The notes under the pieces: generated by a model
Seen by the model: only the letters and a program-made list of their open reading frames with translations
Told to the model about the DNA's origin: nothing
The model's database searches: none
NCBI GenBank assembly: GCA_005800865.1
Contig: SYEI01000034.1
Location: forward strand, 1-10,872
Length of the DNA: 10,872 bases
Origin: Bacteroidota bacterium
GTDB taxonomy: Bacteria > Bacteroidota > Bacteroidia > B-17B0 > Aurantibacillaceae
Direction of reading: 5' to 3'
Shown here: positions 1-8,600 of the stretch, piece by piece
Position numbering within the stretch: the first letter of the stretch is position 1
Layout: each line of letters begins with the position of its first letter
Program-made: the position numbers and the translations under genes

Positions 1-22
1 CAACCTAGTTGAAGCTTTTTTT
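1..22 (+). terminator. Right half of an apparent intrinsic terminator
   Basis: The window opens with CAAC-CTA-GTTG, a 4-bp stem with a 3-nt loop, continued by AAGC and then seven T residues (16-22). The stem would extend to GTTGAAGC if the bases just left of the window read GCTT. The T-run on this strand, and the A-run read from the other strand, suggest a bidirectional terminator serving the minus-strand gene that ends at 24 and possibly a convergent gene to the left. The left arm is cut off, so this is an inference. Confidence 0.5.
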
Positions 23-23
23 A

Positions 24-1979
24 TTATTTAATTTTTAATATTCCTTGAGTTCTTAATTCAGATAAATAACATCTCTTTCCTTTGTAAATACCTACAATAA
101 AAGCATCAGCAACAATCAATTCTCTTACTTCTTTTATTTTAGCCGTTGCTTCATTATACGTTTTAAACTCCTCTTTTAAAGTAAAACGATCAATACCATC
201 AATGGTCTCCTTCTCTACTCCACCCAATTTTCGAGCTTTACGACGTCTTATTTTTTCGTTTAAAAAACCAGCAGATACTTGAATTTTATAAACTAATCCA
301 TCTATTTTTTCGTTACCAGTATGATATAACGCTTTGTCTGCAGAAGCTACTGGCTCTGTTTTAACCGCTTCCTTCGAACTAAAATTAATATCTTGTAATG
401 CTAACAAATATGCTGTTGCATTTTTAGCTTCAATTAATTTTGTCTGCACTGGGAGATCATTTACTTTCCAAGTGATTTTATAATCTTCACCTACAGGTAA
501 AGTCGTACGATAAAATCCTGTTTTTGCATTTGACTTCGTTACTCTGTTGAATACTGTATTACTGGCAGGTACTTCTATCGTAATATCTGCTAATACTGGC
601 ATTGAATCTAAGGTAACTTTACCTTTTACAACTGCAACAATAGGCATCACACCTGTTATTCCAGGCTCTACTTTATAAATATCAAAATCACCAAAACCAT
701 CTGCTTTTCCTAATCCATAATATCCATTTTCTCCACTAGGAGATAACACGTAGTGAATTTCATCCCCTGGCGTATTAATTGGATTGCCCATATTTTCTAC
801 TGGTGACCAAGTTGAATCTTTTGTATTAAAATAAGTCTTAAAAATATCGAAGCCTCCCATACTATTATGCCCCTGAGAGCAAAATAATAATAGTCGTCCG
901 TCATAATGAATAAAAGGAGCGTCTTCATCTAAGGCAGTATTTATTTTATCCCCCAAATTAATTGCTTTACCCCATGTACCATTATCTAATAAAGAAGATT
1001 TATAGATGTCTTTTCCTCCAAATCCTCCTGGTCTTGAGCTTGAGAAAAATAATGTCTTGCCGTCTGGAGACAAGGAGCTATTATTTTCCCAATATTGACT
1101 ATTGACATCTCCTAATAGTTTTGCAGGTACACTCCATTCATCATTTTCTAATTTACTCATGTAAATATCTCCATCGTCTTGCTGACTATCTATATTAATA
1201 AATAGTTTTCGTCCACCATTAGATAAAAACAAAACAGCTTCATTGTTATTCGAATTCAAATTTTTAACTTCCTGAGGCGTTTGCCATACCCCATCAACTT
1301 TAGTACTTGTGTATACATCTTCATAATACACTCCATTTTTATTTGGCTGATTAAAAGCATTCTGCAAACCACCTTTACTTTTCTCACCCTTGTAGGTAAA
1401 AATAATTGTGTTTTCATCATCCGTTAAACAAGGTGCTGACTCGGCAGCGGCTGTATTAATAACATTCCCCATGTTTTCAATACGAACTGGCACAGGCTGT
1501 GGAACTAATAATTTAGCATTATTGCAATAGGTTATTAATTGGTCACAATCTTTCAATTGTTCAGGAGTTAATTTTTTATTTTTAGACTTATAAGTTGTAA
1601 TGCCAGAAATAGCATCATCAAAATTATAATTTAAGAAATTTGCTTTTGCTAAATAATAATCAATTTCTGAAGCTTTTTTATTTTTTGCATACACATCTTT
1701 TAAAAGATTTAAACAAACTTCTTGTCTACCAGGAACTAGCAACCCACATGTAGCATAAACATATTTAAGTCGCATGTCATTAGGGTGATTCTCTAATAAT
1801 TTAGTGTATATTGGTAAAGCTAATTTATAATTTTTTTCAAAATAAAATAATTCAGCCTTCTCCATTTGCTTGCGCTCGTCATCGGTCCATTTCTTTTCAG
1901 CAACTGCATCCGTTTTTTTCTGACTTATTACAGTATACTGAAGAGCAAAAAAACATAAAAAAAGTAAAAGTGTTTTCAT
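24..1979 (-). CDS. Exported TPR and PD40 beta-propeller protein with SPOR-like C-terminus
   Basis: This 651-aa protein has a Sec signal peptide (residues 1-20, hydrophobic LLLFLCFFAL core) with no convincing lipobox. Residues about 31-155 are helical and TPR-like (KAELFYFEKNYKLALPIYTK is a typical repeat). About 165-437 is a WD40-like beta-propeller of PD40 type, with motifs such as LSPDGKTLFFSSSRPGGFGG, GGFDIF and FGDFDIY. About 450-530 resembles a carboxypeptidase-regulatory beta-sandwich. About 563-651 (YKIQVSAG, later ADAFIVGIYKGKR) resembles a divergent SPOR domain. The order recalls T9SS protein PorE, but PorE ends in an OmpA-like peptidoglycan-binding domain that I do not find here, so I do not assign that name. 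A periplasmic or outer-membrane-associated scaffolding role is inferred. The gene is transcribed divergently from the barrel gene at 2243. The ATG at 1979 is preceded by an A-rich stretch without a Shine-Dalgarno motif, and the signal peptide supports this start. Confidence 0.9.
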   Translation of the reverse strand: MKTLLLFLCFFALQYTVISQKKTDAVAEKKWTDDERKQMEKAELFYFEKNYKLALPIYTKLLENHPNDMRLKYVYATCGLLVPGRQEVCLNLLKDVYAKNKKASEIDYYLAKANFLNYNFDDAISGITTYKSKNKKLTPEQLKDCDQLITYCNNAKLLVPQPVPVRIENMGNVINTAAAESAPCLTDDENTIIFTYKGEKSKGGLQNAFNQPNKNGVYYEDVYTSTKVDGVWQTPQEVKNLNSNNNEAVLFLSNGGRKLFINIDSQQDDGDIYMSKLENDEWSVPAKLLGDVNSQYWENNSSLSPDGKTLFFSSSRPGGFGGKDIYKSSLLDNGTWGKAINLGDKINTALDEDAPFIHYDGRLLLFCSQGHNSMGGFDIFKTYFNTKDSTWSPVENMGNPINTPGDEIHYVLSPSGENGYYGLGKADGFGDFDIYKVEPGITGVMPIVAVVKGKVTLDSMPVLADITIEVPASNTVFNRVTKSNAKTGFYRTTLPVGEDYKITWKVNDLPVQTKLIEAKNATAYLLALQDINFSSKEAVKTEPVASADKALYHTGNEKIDGLVYKIQVSAGFLNEKIRRRKARKLGGVEKETIDGIDRFTLKEEFKTYNEATAKIKEVRELIVADAFIVGIYKGKRCYLSELRTQGILKIK

Positions 1980-2138
1980 AGTTATATTTTTTTCTTACTT
2001 ATTGTTATATGATATAGCTAACTAAATAATTATTTGTATTTGTTGAATACGTCTATTTTATATCTGGTTTAAAATAACCCTACTAATGTAAGAATTTATT
2101 TAATTTAACAATCCTTAAAACTGATTAGCTAGTGAAAA

Positions 2139-2152
2139 CGAGTAATTACTCG
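2139..2152. promoter_or_regulatory. Perfect 14-bp palindrome, candidate operator
   Basis: CGAGTAATTACTCG is a perfect two-fold symmetric site lying between two divergent genes, 160 bp from the minus-strand start and 91 bp from the plus-strand start. It carries C and G at both ends in an AT-rich spacer, so base composition alone does not readily explain it. A dimeric regulator site is inferred; no regulator gene lies in the window. Confidence 0.35.
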
Positions 2153-2209
2153 AATTTAATCACCTAAAATTAACATTACACCTATTTTTACGTTTTTATA
2201 GGGTCAATT

Positions 2210-2236
2210 CTGCTCCTAAATTGTACTTTAGAGCAG
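2210..2236 (+). promoter_or_regulatory. Hairpin immediately upstream of the barrel gene start
   Basis: CTGCTCCTAAA (2210-2220) pairs with TTTAGAGCAG (2227-2236), giving ten base pairs with a single bulged C and a six-base loop, TTGTAC. The stem ends six bases before the ATG at 2243. It could be a 5'-leader RNA hairpin controlling translation or a DNA operator overlapping the start. No Shine-Dalgarno sequence is present here. Confidence 0.45.
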
Positions 2237-2242
2237 TCGTTT

Positions 2243-5083
2243 ATGTTAAAAATCTTATATATATTTTCACTTCTAATTTCTGGAAGCGTTCTATTAGGTC
2301 AATCCTATAAATTAAATGGTAAATTAATAGATGAATATAAACAACCTGCCATTGGTTCTTCTGTTTTTCTTTTAAAAACGGATTCTTCTTTTATAAAAGG
2401 AACAGCAACAGATGTAGAAGGACAATTTAATTTAGAAAACATTAATTCTGATAATTACATTCTTAAAATTCTTTCGCTTGGATATAAACCCCTTTTTAAA
2501 TCCATTCAAATCAAGAATCAAGATTTAATTATTCCAACCATTACTTTAAAACAAAACTTAACTAACTTAAAAGAAGTTACCGTAGAAGCCCAACAAGCCT
2601 TAGCAACACAAAATGGCGACACAACAAGTTTTAAAGCCAATGCCTATAAAGTAAATAAAGATGCAACTGCTGAAGATTTGGTGAGTAAAATGCCGGGAGT
2701 AACTGTAGTAGATGGAAAGGTGCAAGCCCAAGGCGAAGAAGTAAAACAAGTGCTAGTTGACGGCAAACGCTTTTTTGGAGATGATGCTAGTGCGGTTTTG
2801 AAAAATTTACCTGCCGAAGTCATTGATAAAGTACAAGTGTTTGATAAAAAAAGTGATCAATCACAATTTACAGGATTTGATGACGGCAACGCCAGTAAAA
2901 CCATTAACATTGTTACCAAAGCTCAATTCAAAAACGGTGTATTTGGAAAAGTTTATGGCGGTTATGGTTACGAAGATAAATTTAAAGGTGGTGGTAGCGT
3001 AAACATTTTTAAAGGTGATAGACGCATCACCGTTTTAGCACAATCAAACAACATTAACGAACAAAATTTTTCGTCAGAAGATTTAGTGGGTGTTTCCAGC
3101 AGTAGTTCAGGCGGTGGCGGCGGACGAAGAGGCGGCGGACAAGGTGGAATGGGAGGAGGAAACAACCCCAGTGAAAATTTTCAATCAAATACACAAAATG
3201 GTATTAATACAACCTCTTTATTTGGATTAAACTATGCTGATAAATGGGGAAAGAAAACGGAAGTAACGGCTAGCTACTTTTTTAACTGGACACAAAACGA
3301 TTCAAAGTCTTCTTTACTTCAACAATATATTTTAGGATCAAACAATGGTCTAGTTTATAACGAAACCAATAATACCAATAGCGATAATTTTAACAACAGA
3401 GTAAATTTTAAAATCGAAACAAAAATAGATTCTATGAATTCTATTGTTCTTCAACCTAAATTATCATTTCAATCAAACAAAGGCGCTAAGGAATTATTAG
3501 GATTAAATACTAAAGAAGTTTTAACACTAAGTAATACCGAAAACAGTAGCTCAAACAATTTAAGCGGTTATAATATTTCTGTTCCAATTTTATACCGACA
3601 TGCTTTTGCAAAAAGAGGAAGAACATTTAGCATTAACGCCACACCAAACATAACCAAAAACTCAGGTGAAAATTTATTATATACCTTAAATACTTATTAC
3701 AGAGATACCTTATTTTATGGAGATACGATTGATCAAAAATCAAAAATATTAAAAACAGGAAACAGCATTAATGGTAATGTATCTTATACCGAACCTTTAA
3801 ATAAAAACAATTTCTTATTAGTTAATTACACAGCTGTTTACACAGATAATTATTCTTCGAAAAGAACTTTTGATAAAAATTATATTGAATACAGTTATCG
3901 TGATTTAGATAGCACTCTGACGAACGTTTTTAAAAATCAATACCAATCTCAATCAGGAAGTTTAGGCTATCGTTATCAAAAAGAAAAATTTAACTTCTCT
4001 TTAAATGCAGCTTATCAATGGGCACAATTATCTAAAGAGCAAGAAATACCTACCAGCTATAAACTCAGTAAAACATTTGAGTCTATTTTACCATCCGCGC
4101 AATTACAATATAAATTTTCTCAGAAAAAGAATTTACGCTTTAACTACCGCACCAGTAATAACGCACCAAGTATCGATCAATTACAAGATGTCATCAATAA
4201 CAGTAACTCTTTACAATTAAGCACTGGTAATCCTGATTTGAAACAAGATTTTCAACAAAATATTTTTTTACGATACTCAGGAGTGAATACCAACAAAGCA
4301 ACTTCTTTTTTTGCACTAATAGGCGGTAACTATTCTAACAATTACATAGGTAATAGCACTTTAATTGCTAACCAAGATACAACCGTTTATAATAATATTT
4401 TTTTACAAAGAGGCTCTCAAATTATACGACCTGTAAATTTGGATGGCTATTTTTCTTTACGCTCCTTTATTAATTACACTTTTCCTATTAAAAAAATTAA
4501 GACCAATTTAAGTGTAAACGTATCCGGAAATTACAACAATGTACCTGGTATGATTAATACGAATATCAATTATGCCAAAACAGCAACGGGTGGTTTAGGC
4601 TTGGTATTTAGTAGTAACATCAGTGAGAAGTTTGATTTCACATTATCATCCAACTCTAGTTATAGTAATATTCAAAACACCTTACAAACATCTTCTAACA
4701 CCAATTACTTTTCACAAGTATCCAAGTTAAAAATAACTGCTAACCCTTGGAAAGGCTTGATTTTACAAAGCGAATATAGTAATACCTATTACTCAGGATT
4801 AACAAGCGCCTTCAATCAATCCATCTCCTTATGGAATGCCGCTATCGGTTATAAATTCTTAAAAAATAAACAAGCTGAATTACGCTTAACGGTTTATGAT
4901 ATTTTAAATCAAAACAATAGCGTTTCGCGTACTAACACTGATAGCTATATTCAAGATTCGCAAACTAACGTTTTGAATCGTTATTATATGTTGACTTTTA
5001 CCTACAATTTTAAAAAGTATTTTGCGAAGAAAGAAGATGGTGCTGCTGAGACAATGGAAGGCAGGAGAAAAAAAGATCAATAG
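2243..5083 (+). CDS. TonB-receptor-like outer-membrane beta-barrel protein (OMP_b-brl type)
   Basis: This 946-aa outer-membrane protein starts with a signal peptide (residues 1-20, ending LLGQ). Residues about 22-108 form a carboxypeptidase-regulatory-like sandwich (KLNGKLIDEY, then DVEGQFNLENI). A plug-like domain spans about 110-228, with EDLVSKMPGVTVVDGK, VLVDGKRFFGDD and NASKTINIVTK, all typical of the family. The rest is a barrel of alternating aromatic and polar strands, including TGNPDLKQDFQQNIFLRYSG, as in TonB-dependent receptor barrels. The last strand (YYMLTFTYNFKKYF) is followed by a charged tail of about 20 residues, so the protein does not end on the terminal aromatic residue usual for barrels. 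A glycine/arginine-rich stretch interrupts the early barrel (about 286-308). The substrate cannot be read from sequence; there is no SusD partner next to it. The gene appears monocistronic, with a 505-bp gap downstream. The ATG follows a hairpin and has no Shine-Dalgarno motif. Confidence 0.92.
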   Translation: MLKILYIFSLLISGSVLLGQSYKLNGKLIDEYKQPAIGSSVFLLKTDSSFIKGTATDVEGQFNLENINSDNYILKILSLGYKPLFKSIQIKNQDLIIPTITLKQNLTNLKEVTVEAQQALATQNGDTTSFKANAYKVNKDATAEDLVSKMPGVTVVDGKVQAQGEEVKQVLVDGKRFFGDDASAVLKNLPAEVIDKVQVFDKKSDQSQFTGFDDGNASKTINIVTKAQFKNGVFGKVYGGYGYEDKFKGGGSVNIFKGDRRITVLAQSNNINEQNFSSEDLVGVSSSSSGGGGGRRGGGQGGMGGGNNPSENFQSNTQNGINTTSLFGLNYADKWGKKTEVTASYFFNWTQNDSKSSLLQQYILGSNNGLVYNETNNTNSDNFNNRVNFKIETKIDSMNSIVLQPKLSFQSNKGAKELLGLNTKEVLTLSNTENSSSNNLSGYNISVPILYRHAFAKRGRTFSINATPNITKNSGENLLYTLNTYYRDTLFYGDTIDQKSKILKTGNSINGNVSYTEPLNKNNFLLVNYTAVYTDNYSSKRTFDKNYIEYSYRDLDSTLTNVFKNQYQSQSGSLGYRYQKEKFNFSLNAAYQWAQLSKEQEIPTSYKLSKTFESILPSAQLQYKFSQKKNLRFNYRTSNNAPSIDQLQDVINNSNSLQLSTGNPDLKQDFQQNIFLRYSGVNTNKATSFFALIGGNYSNNYIGNSTLIANQDTTVYNNIFLQRGSQIIRPVNLDGYFSLRSFINYTFPIKKIKTNLSVNVSGNYNNVPGMINTNINYAKTATGGLGLVFSSNISEKFDFTLSSNSSYSNIQNTLQTSSNTNYFSQVSKLKITANPWKGLILQSEYSNTYYSGLTSAFNQSISLWNAAIGYKFLKNKQAELRLTVYDILNQNNSVSRTNTDSYIQDSQTNVLNRYYMLTFTYNFKKYFAKKEDGAAETMEGRRKKDQ
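3100..3165 (+). repeat. Glycine/arginine-rich low-complexity tract inside the barrel gene
   Basis: Codons here encode four serines, then GGGGGRRGGGQGGMGGGNN, a flexible loop directly after the first barrel strands. At DNA level it is a GC-rich island dominated by GG doublets on the coding strand in an AT-rich gene, so short two-tetrad G-quadruplexes are possible. Gly-rich loops are common in this barrel family, so it is probably an exposed loop and not a foreign insertion. Confidence 0.8.
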
Positions 5084-5285
5084 TATTTAAATTAGATATT
5101 TTGGGCATGCCGGCGCAAAGAACAGGCGCCGTCGGGCTGACCCGCTTCAATCTTTTACTCCACTCCGTTACGTAAAAGGATTTTCGCTCGCATCCCTCAC
5201 GCTGGTTTGCAGTAAAGTTTGGATTCAATCCGCCTTTTAAATTTCACGAAGAAATAGCCATGAGGCATATTCTGCAATGCAATAA

Positions 5286-5305
5286 AACAATAAACTCTTA
5301 TTGTT
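5286..5305. repeat. Perfect 8-bp hairpin within the non-coding element
   Basis: AACAATAA and TTATTGTT form an eight-pair stem with a four-base loop (ACTC). No clear T-run follows on either strand, so it is not a standard intrinsic terminator. It is probably one stem of the larger structured element. Confidence 0.5.
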
Positions 5306-5360
5306 AAAATCAAACATATTTTCAACGGGGATTTGCGCGACGATTTTAAGGTGCTTGAGA

Positions 5361-5377
5361 CTGGGCTTTTCGTCCAG
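5361..5377. repeat. Six-pair hairpin within the non-coding element
   Basis: CTGGGC and GTCCAG pair with one G-T wobble around a five-base loop (TTTTC). It lies near the right part of the structured gap and may mark the far end of the element. Confidence 0.4.
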
Positions 5378-5558
5378 ACGAGTTCGTAAAATAGGGAGGA
5401 AAAGTGCTTCTTAATTTTCAAGATAAATTTAAGCAGCGATGACCTTTCCTCTGCGCACCCGCAAGCTTAATTTTACACTACACATTTATCCCTTTCTTTG
5501 CATGGCAGGCAAGGAACGTAAATTCAATCATTCAAAACCCCTTTTTACTAAATAGCCA

Positions 5559-5588
5559 TTGTTGTCCAAATTAATTATCCTACTTTAG
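5559..5588 (+). promoter_or_regulatory. Bacteroidota-type promoter for the first SprB-repeat gene
   Basis: TTG (5559-5561), a 19-base spacer and TACTTTAG (5581-5588) match the Bacteroidota housekeeping promoter form TTG-N19-TAnnTTTG with one mismatch in the -7 element. Transcription would start near 5593-5596, leaving a leader of only about 10-14 nt before the ATG at 5607. This also argues against the in-frame TTG at 5589 as the start codon. Confidence 0.5.
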
Positions 5589-5606
5589 TTGTATAAAAAC
5601 AATTTT

Positions 5607-8600
5607 ATGAAAAAAATATTATCCGTTGTTATCTTGTTAGTTTTTGGTTCATTTGCTTTTTCTCAAATCAGTTTAACTGTGAGCCAACAAAACGTTTCCT
5701 GCGCTTATGGATCCAACGGAGGATTTACCATTACCCCTGCAGGAGGAACACCGCCCTATACTTATTCTTGCAACGCGTGCGGCCCAATAACCAATATTGT
5801 AAACAATATTGGTGCTGGTAATTACACTGTTGTCGTTACAGATGCTGTATCAAACAGTACATCAACCGTTATCCCCGTTACCCAGCCTTCGGCTTTAATT
5901 GTCATGTTCCAGTTGTCACAGCCAATACTGTGTTATGGGGCCAATAACGGAATTATGGTTGCCGACGGTTCACAAGGAACGCCACCCTATAGTGTTTTAT
6001 GGAGCACAATGGAAAGCAGTAATCAAATTGTTGGTTTATGGCCTGGTACGTATTCTGTGCAAGTAACGGATGCAAACGGATGTCAGGCAACCTATTCAAC
6101 CTCACTTACCGAACCGCTTCCCTTCAATGCAAGTCACACCTTTACAAATGTAACATGCGGTGGCAACTGCGACGGAGCTCTTAATATGACAGGTAATGGC
6201 GGCAATCCACCTTACTTTTACCAGACCAGTTTATTTGGTACAGGTGCTTATCAGCCTGGCTTATGCGCAGGTCCGTTAACCTACACGGTATGGGATTCTA
6301 ATTCGTGTGCCGTAACACAAAGTGTCACCATTTCTCAACCACAACCACTTAGCGCCTCTGTATCATCTACCAATGCTAATTGCGGACAAGCTAATGGTTC
6401 GGTTTGTGCAAATATAACTGGAGGATCCGGTGGACCTTATACATATATATGGAGTAATGGATCCACAACTCTATGTAATAATAATCTACCTGCAGGCGCG
6501 TACAGTTTTACGGTGATTGACGGAAATGGGTGCACGGCATCAGCCACTGGTCTGATTAATAATATCGGCGGTCCAATGGTTTCGATTGCCAGCCAGACAA
6601 ATGCAACTTGTTTCGGACTTTGCAACGGATCAGCTTTGGCATCTGCTATAGCCGGAACAGCACCATATATATATGCTTGGGATAACGGGCAAGTTATACC
6701 TACTGCAACAAACCTGTGTACAGGCATATACAATGTATCTGTAACAGACGCTGCAGGTTGTATAGCCACAGCTTCTGTAACCATCGGCCAATCAGCTCCA
6801 GTATCAATGTCGATTTCCGCAACAACATCCACATGTGGTGCGTGCAACGCAACTGCCAGTTCCTCTATAATTAATGGTACACCACCCTATAGTTATAACT
6901 GGCAATTTAATTATGGTGCTACCTATACCACACAATCTGTATCTAACTTATGTGTAGGATTCGCTTCTGTTACCGCGAATGACGCTAATGGTTGTTCAGT
7001 TATGCAGATGATAAGTATTAATGCCTCTTCCATTAACACGATGTCAAATGTCAGCATCACAAACACGGTAACAGATGAAAGCTGCTATTTGAGTAGTGAT
7101 GGCGCTATAGCACTTACAATTACCGGAACCAACACTGGTCCTTTTACTTATGTATGGAGTAACGGTGCAACCACACAAGACATTGCTAATGTTATTTCAG
7201 GAAGTTATTCGGTTACCATAACCGACGCAAACATGGACTGCTACCATGTCTCAAATTTGGTGAATACTATTGGGCTTAATTGTGGAACTATTTCCGGGAA
7301 TGTATTTATCGATTCAAACAATGACTGCACAAAAAATACTGGTGACAATGATCTGCAAAATGTTACAATTCACGTCAGCCCAGGAAACAGATTAGGCTAC
7401 ACTAACGCTATGGGTGATTACGCTATTAATAATTTACCCTATGGGTCATATACCGTTACTGCAACGGGAAATAATGCGACACTCACCCAAACATGTACTA
7501 CTGTGATTACTCCATCTGTTAATTCATCAAATCCCGTTTCATCCAATAATCAGTTTGTATTTAACTCAATGTTTCCTTCCCAGCCCGACCTTTATGTTAG
7601 CGCTTATAGTAATGGCGTCGTTCCCGGATTTACTTCCATTGTAAATTATTATCTAGGTAATTACTCTAGTTTTGGAACATCTGGCGTATATAAAGCTATA
7701 TTACCAGCAAGCTTTTTAGCCAACATAAACTATGCGCCAGCTGGTTACTCCATCAGTGGCGATACCATTATGTGGAATTTTAATATTGCGGGGAATTATC
7801 AGGTCCAATCTTTTATAGTCAATTTTACCGTGCCTGTTTCTACACCTTTGGGAAGTACTTTTTCTACCTGTATATGGGCTCAGCCAACACTCATTGATCT
7901 GAATTACGTTAACAATGCAACCTGCTACCAACGTATAGTAACAGGTTCATACGACCCTAACGATAAAACAGTAAGTCCGGTTGGTGTTGGACCTAACGGC
8001 GATATTGCCGCTTCTGAAACAGATTTAACGTATTTAATTCGTTTTCAAAATACAGGCAATGGTCCCGCGGTAAATATTATGGTTAAAGATACCTTATCTC
8101 CTAATGTTGATGTGAATACATTTGAAATGCTAAGTGCAAGTCATAATTATATGATTGATGCATTGCCAGGAAATGTGTTACGTTGGAAATTTAATAATAT
8201 TATGTTAGCGGATAGCGGCAGTAATGAACCTGCTAGTCACGGTTATATTCAATATCGCATAAAACGTACTAACAACAATACACCAGGAACACAAATAAAA
8301 AACACCGCATATATTTATTTTGATTTCAATGAGCCTGTTGTAACTAATACGGCTATTAATACCATTGAAACAATCACAGGAATTAAATCTTCTTTTAATG
8401 CTAACGACGAATGGAATGTATTTCCAAATCCAAGTACAGGAGCTTTATACATAGTTAACTCTTCATCTGTAAAAGAAGAAAGTCAAATTCAAGTGATTAA
8501 TTCTATTGGCCAAACGGTGTTAGAAGAAACCATTACTAGCAATTACAAAAACATAGATTTAAGTAAATTAAATAATGGTGTTTATTTTGTGAAGATTGTT

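Larger units (their letters stand above)
5101..5450. other. Structured non-coding element, candidate dispersed repeat or ncRNA
   Basis: The 505-bp gap after the barrel gene contains no convincing gene. At about 5101 the composition jumps from 26% GC (5051-5100) to 66% (5101-5150), and a series of hairpins follows. CGGCGC (5111-5116) pairs with GCGCCG (5126-5131). CGGG-CTGA-CCCG lies at 5133-5144. AATCTTTTAC (5149-5158) pairs with GTAAAAGGATT (5172-5182) with one bulge, followed by a CATCCCTCACGC block (5191-5202). Further hairpins are at 5241-5255, 5257-5266, 5286-5305 and 5361-5377. From memory, similar intergenic blocks (CGGGCT, then a CAATC/GGATT stem, then ATCCCTCACGC) recur in Bacteroidota genomes, which would make this a dispersed repeat. 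That recollection is not verified here. Strand and exact ends are uncertain. Short minus-strand reading frames across it are probably spurious. Confidence 0.55.

Noticed and set aside
24..1979. Naming the PD40 protein porE
   Set aside because: The OmpA-like C-terminal domain expected of PorE is not seen, and no other T9SS core gene is adjacent.
2024..2035. Palindrome AAATAATTATTT
   Set aside because: Composed only of A and T in a very AT-rich spacer, so likely chance.
2224..2231. TACTTTAG as a -7 promoter element for the barrel gene
   Set aside because: It matches TAnnTTTG with one mismatch, but there is no TTG about 19 bases upstream and it lies inside the hairpin arm, so the hairpin may fully explain it.
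2968..3165. Proline-rich minus-strand frame
   Set aside because: It is the antisense of the Gly-rich codons of the barrel gene, where GGN glycine codons read as proline-like codons.
5010..5228. Minus-strand reading frame of 72 codons overlapping the barrel gene end
   Set aside because: It overlaps the 3' end of a firmly supported gene and runs through the hairpin-rich element; no signal, domain or start context supports it.
5197..5421. Minus-strand reading frame of 74 codons in the non-coding gap
   Set aside because: It lies wholly in the structured element. Similar short frames would be expected from any repeat copy; nothing indicates translation.
6437..6847. Minus-strand frame of 136 codons, and a similar one at 8890-9105
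   Set aside because: Both are shadows of SprB repeat coding sequence; the plus-strand frame has signal peptide, repeats and downstream domains.
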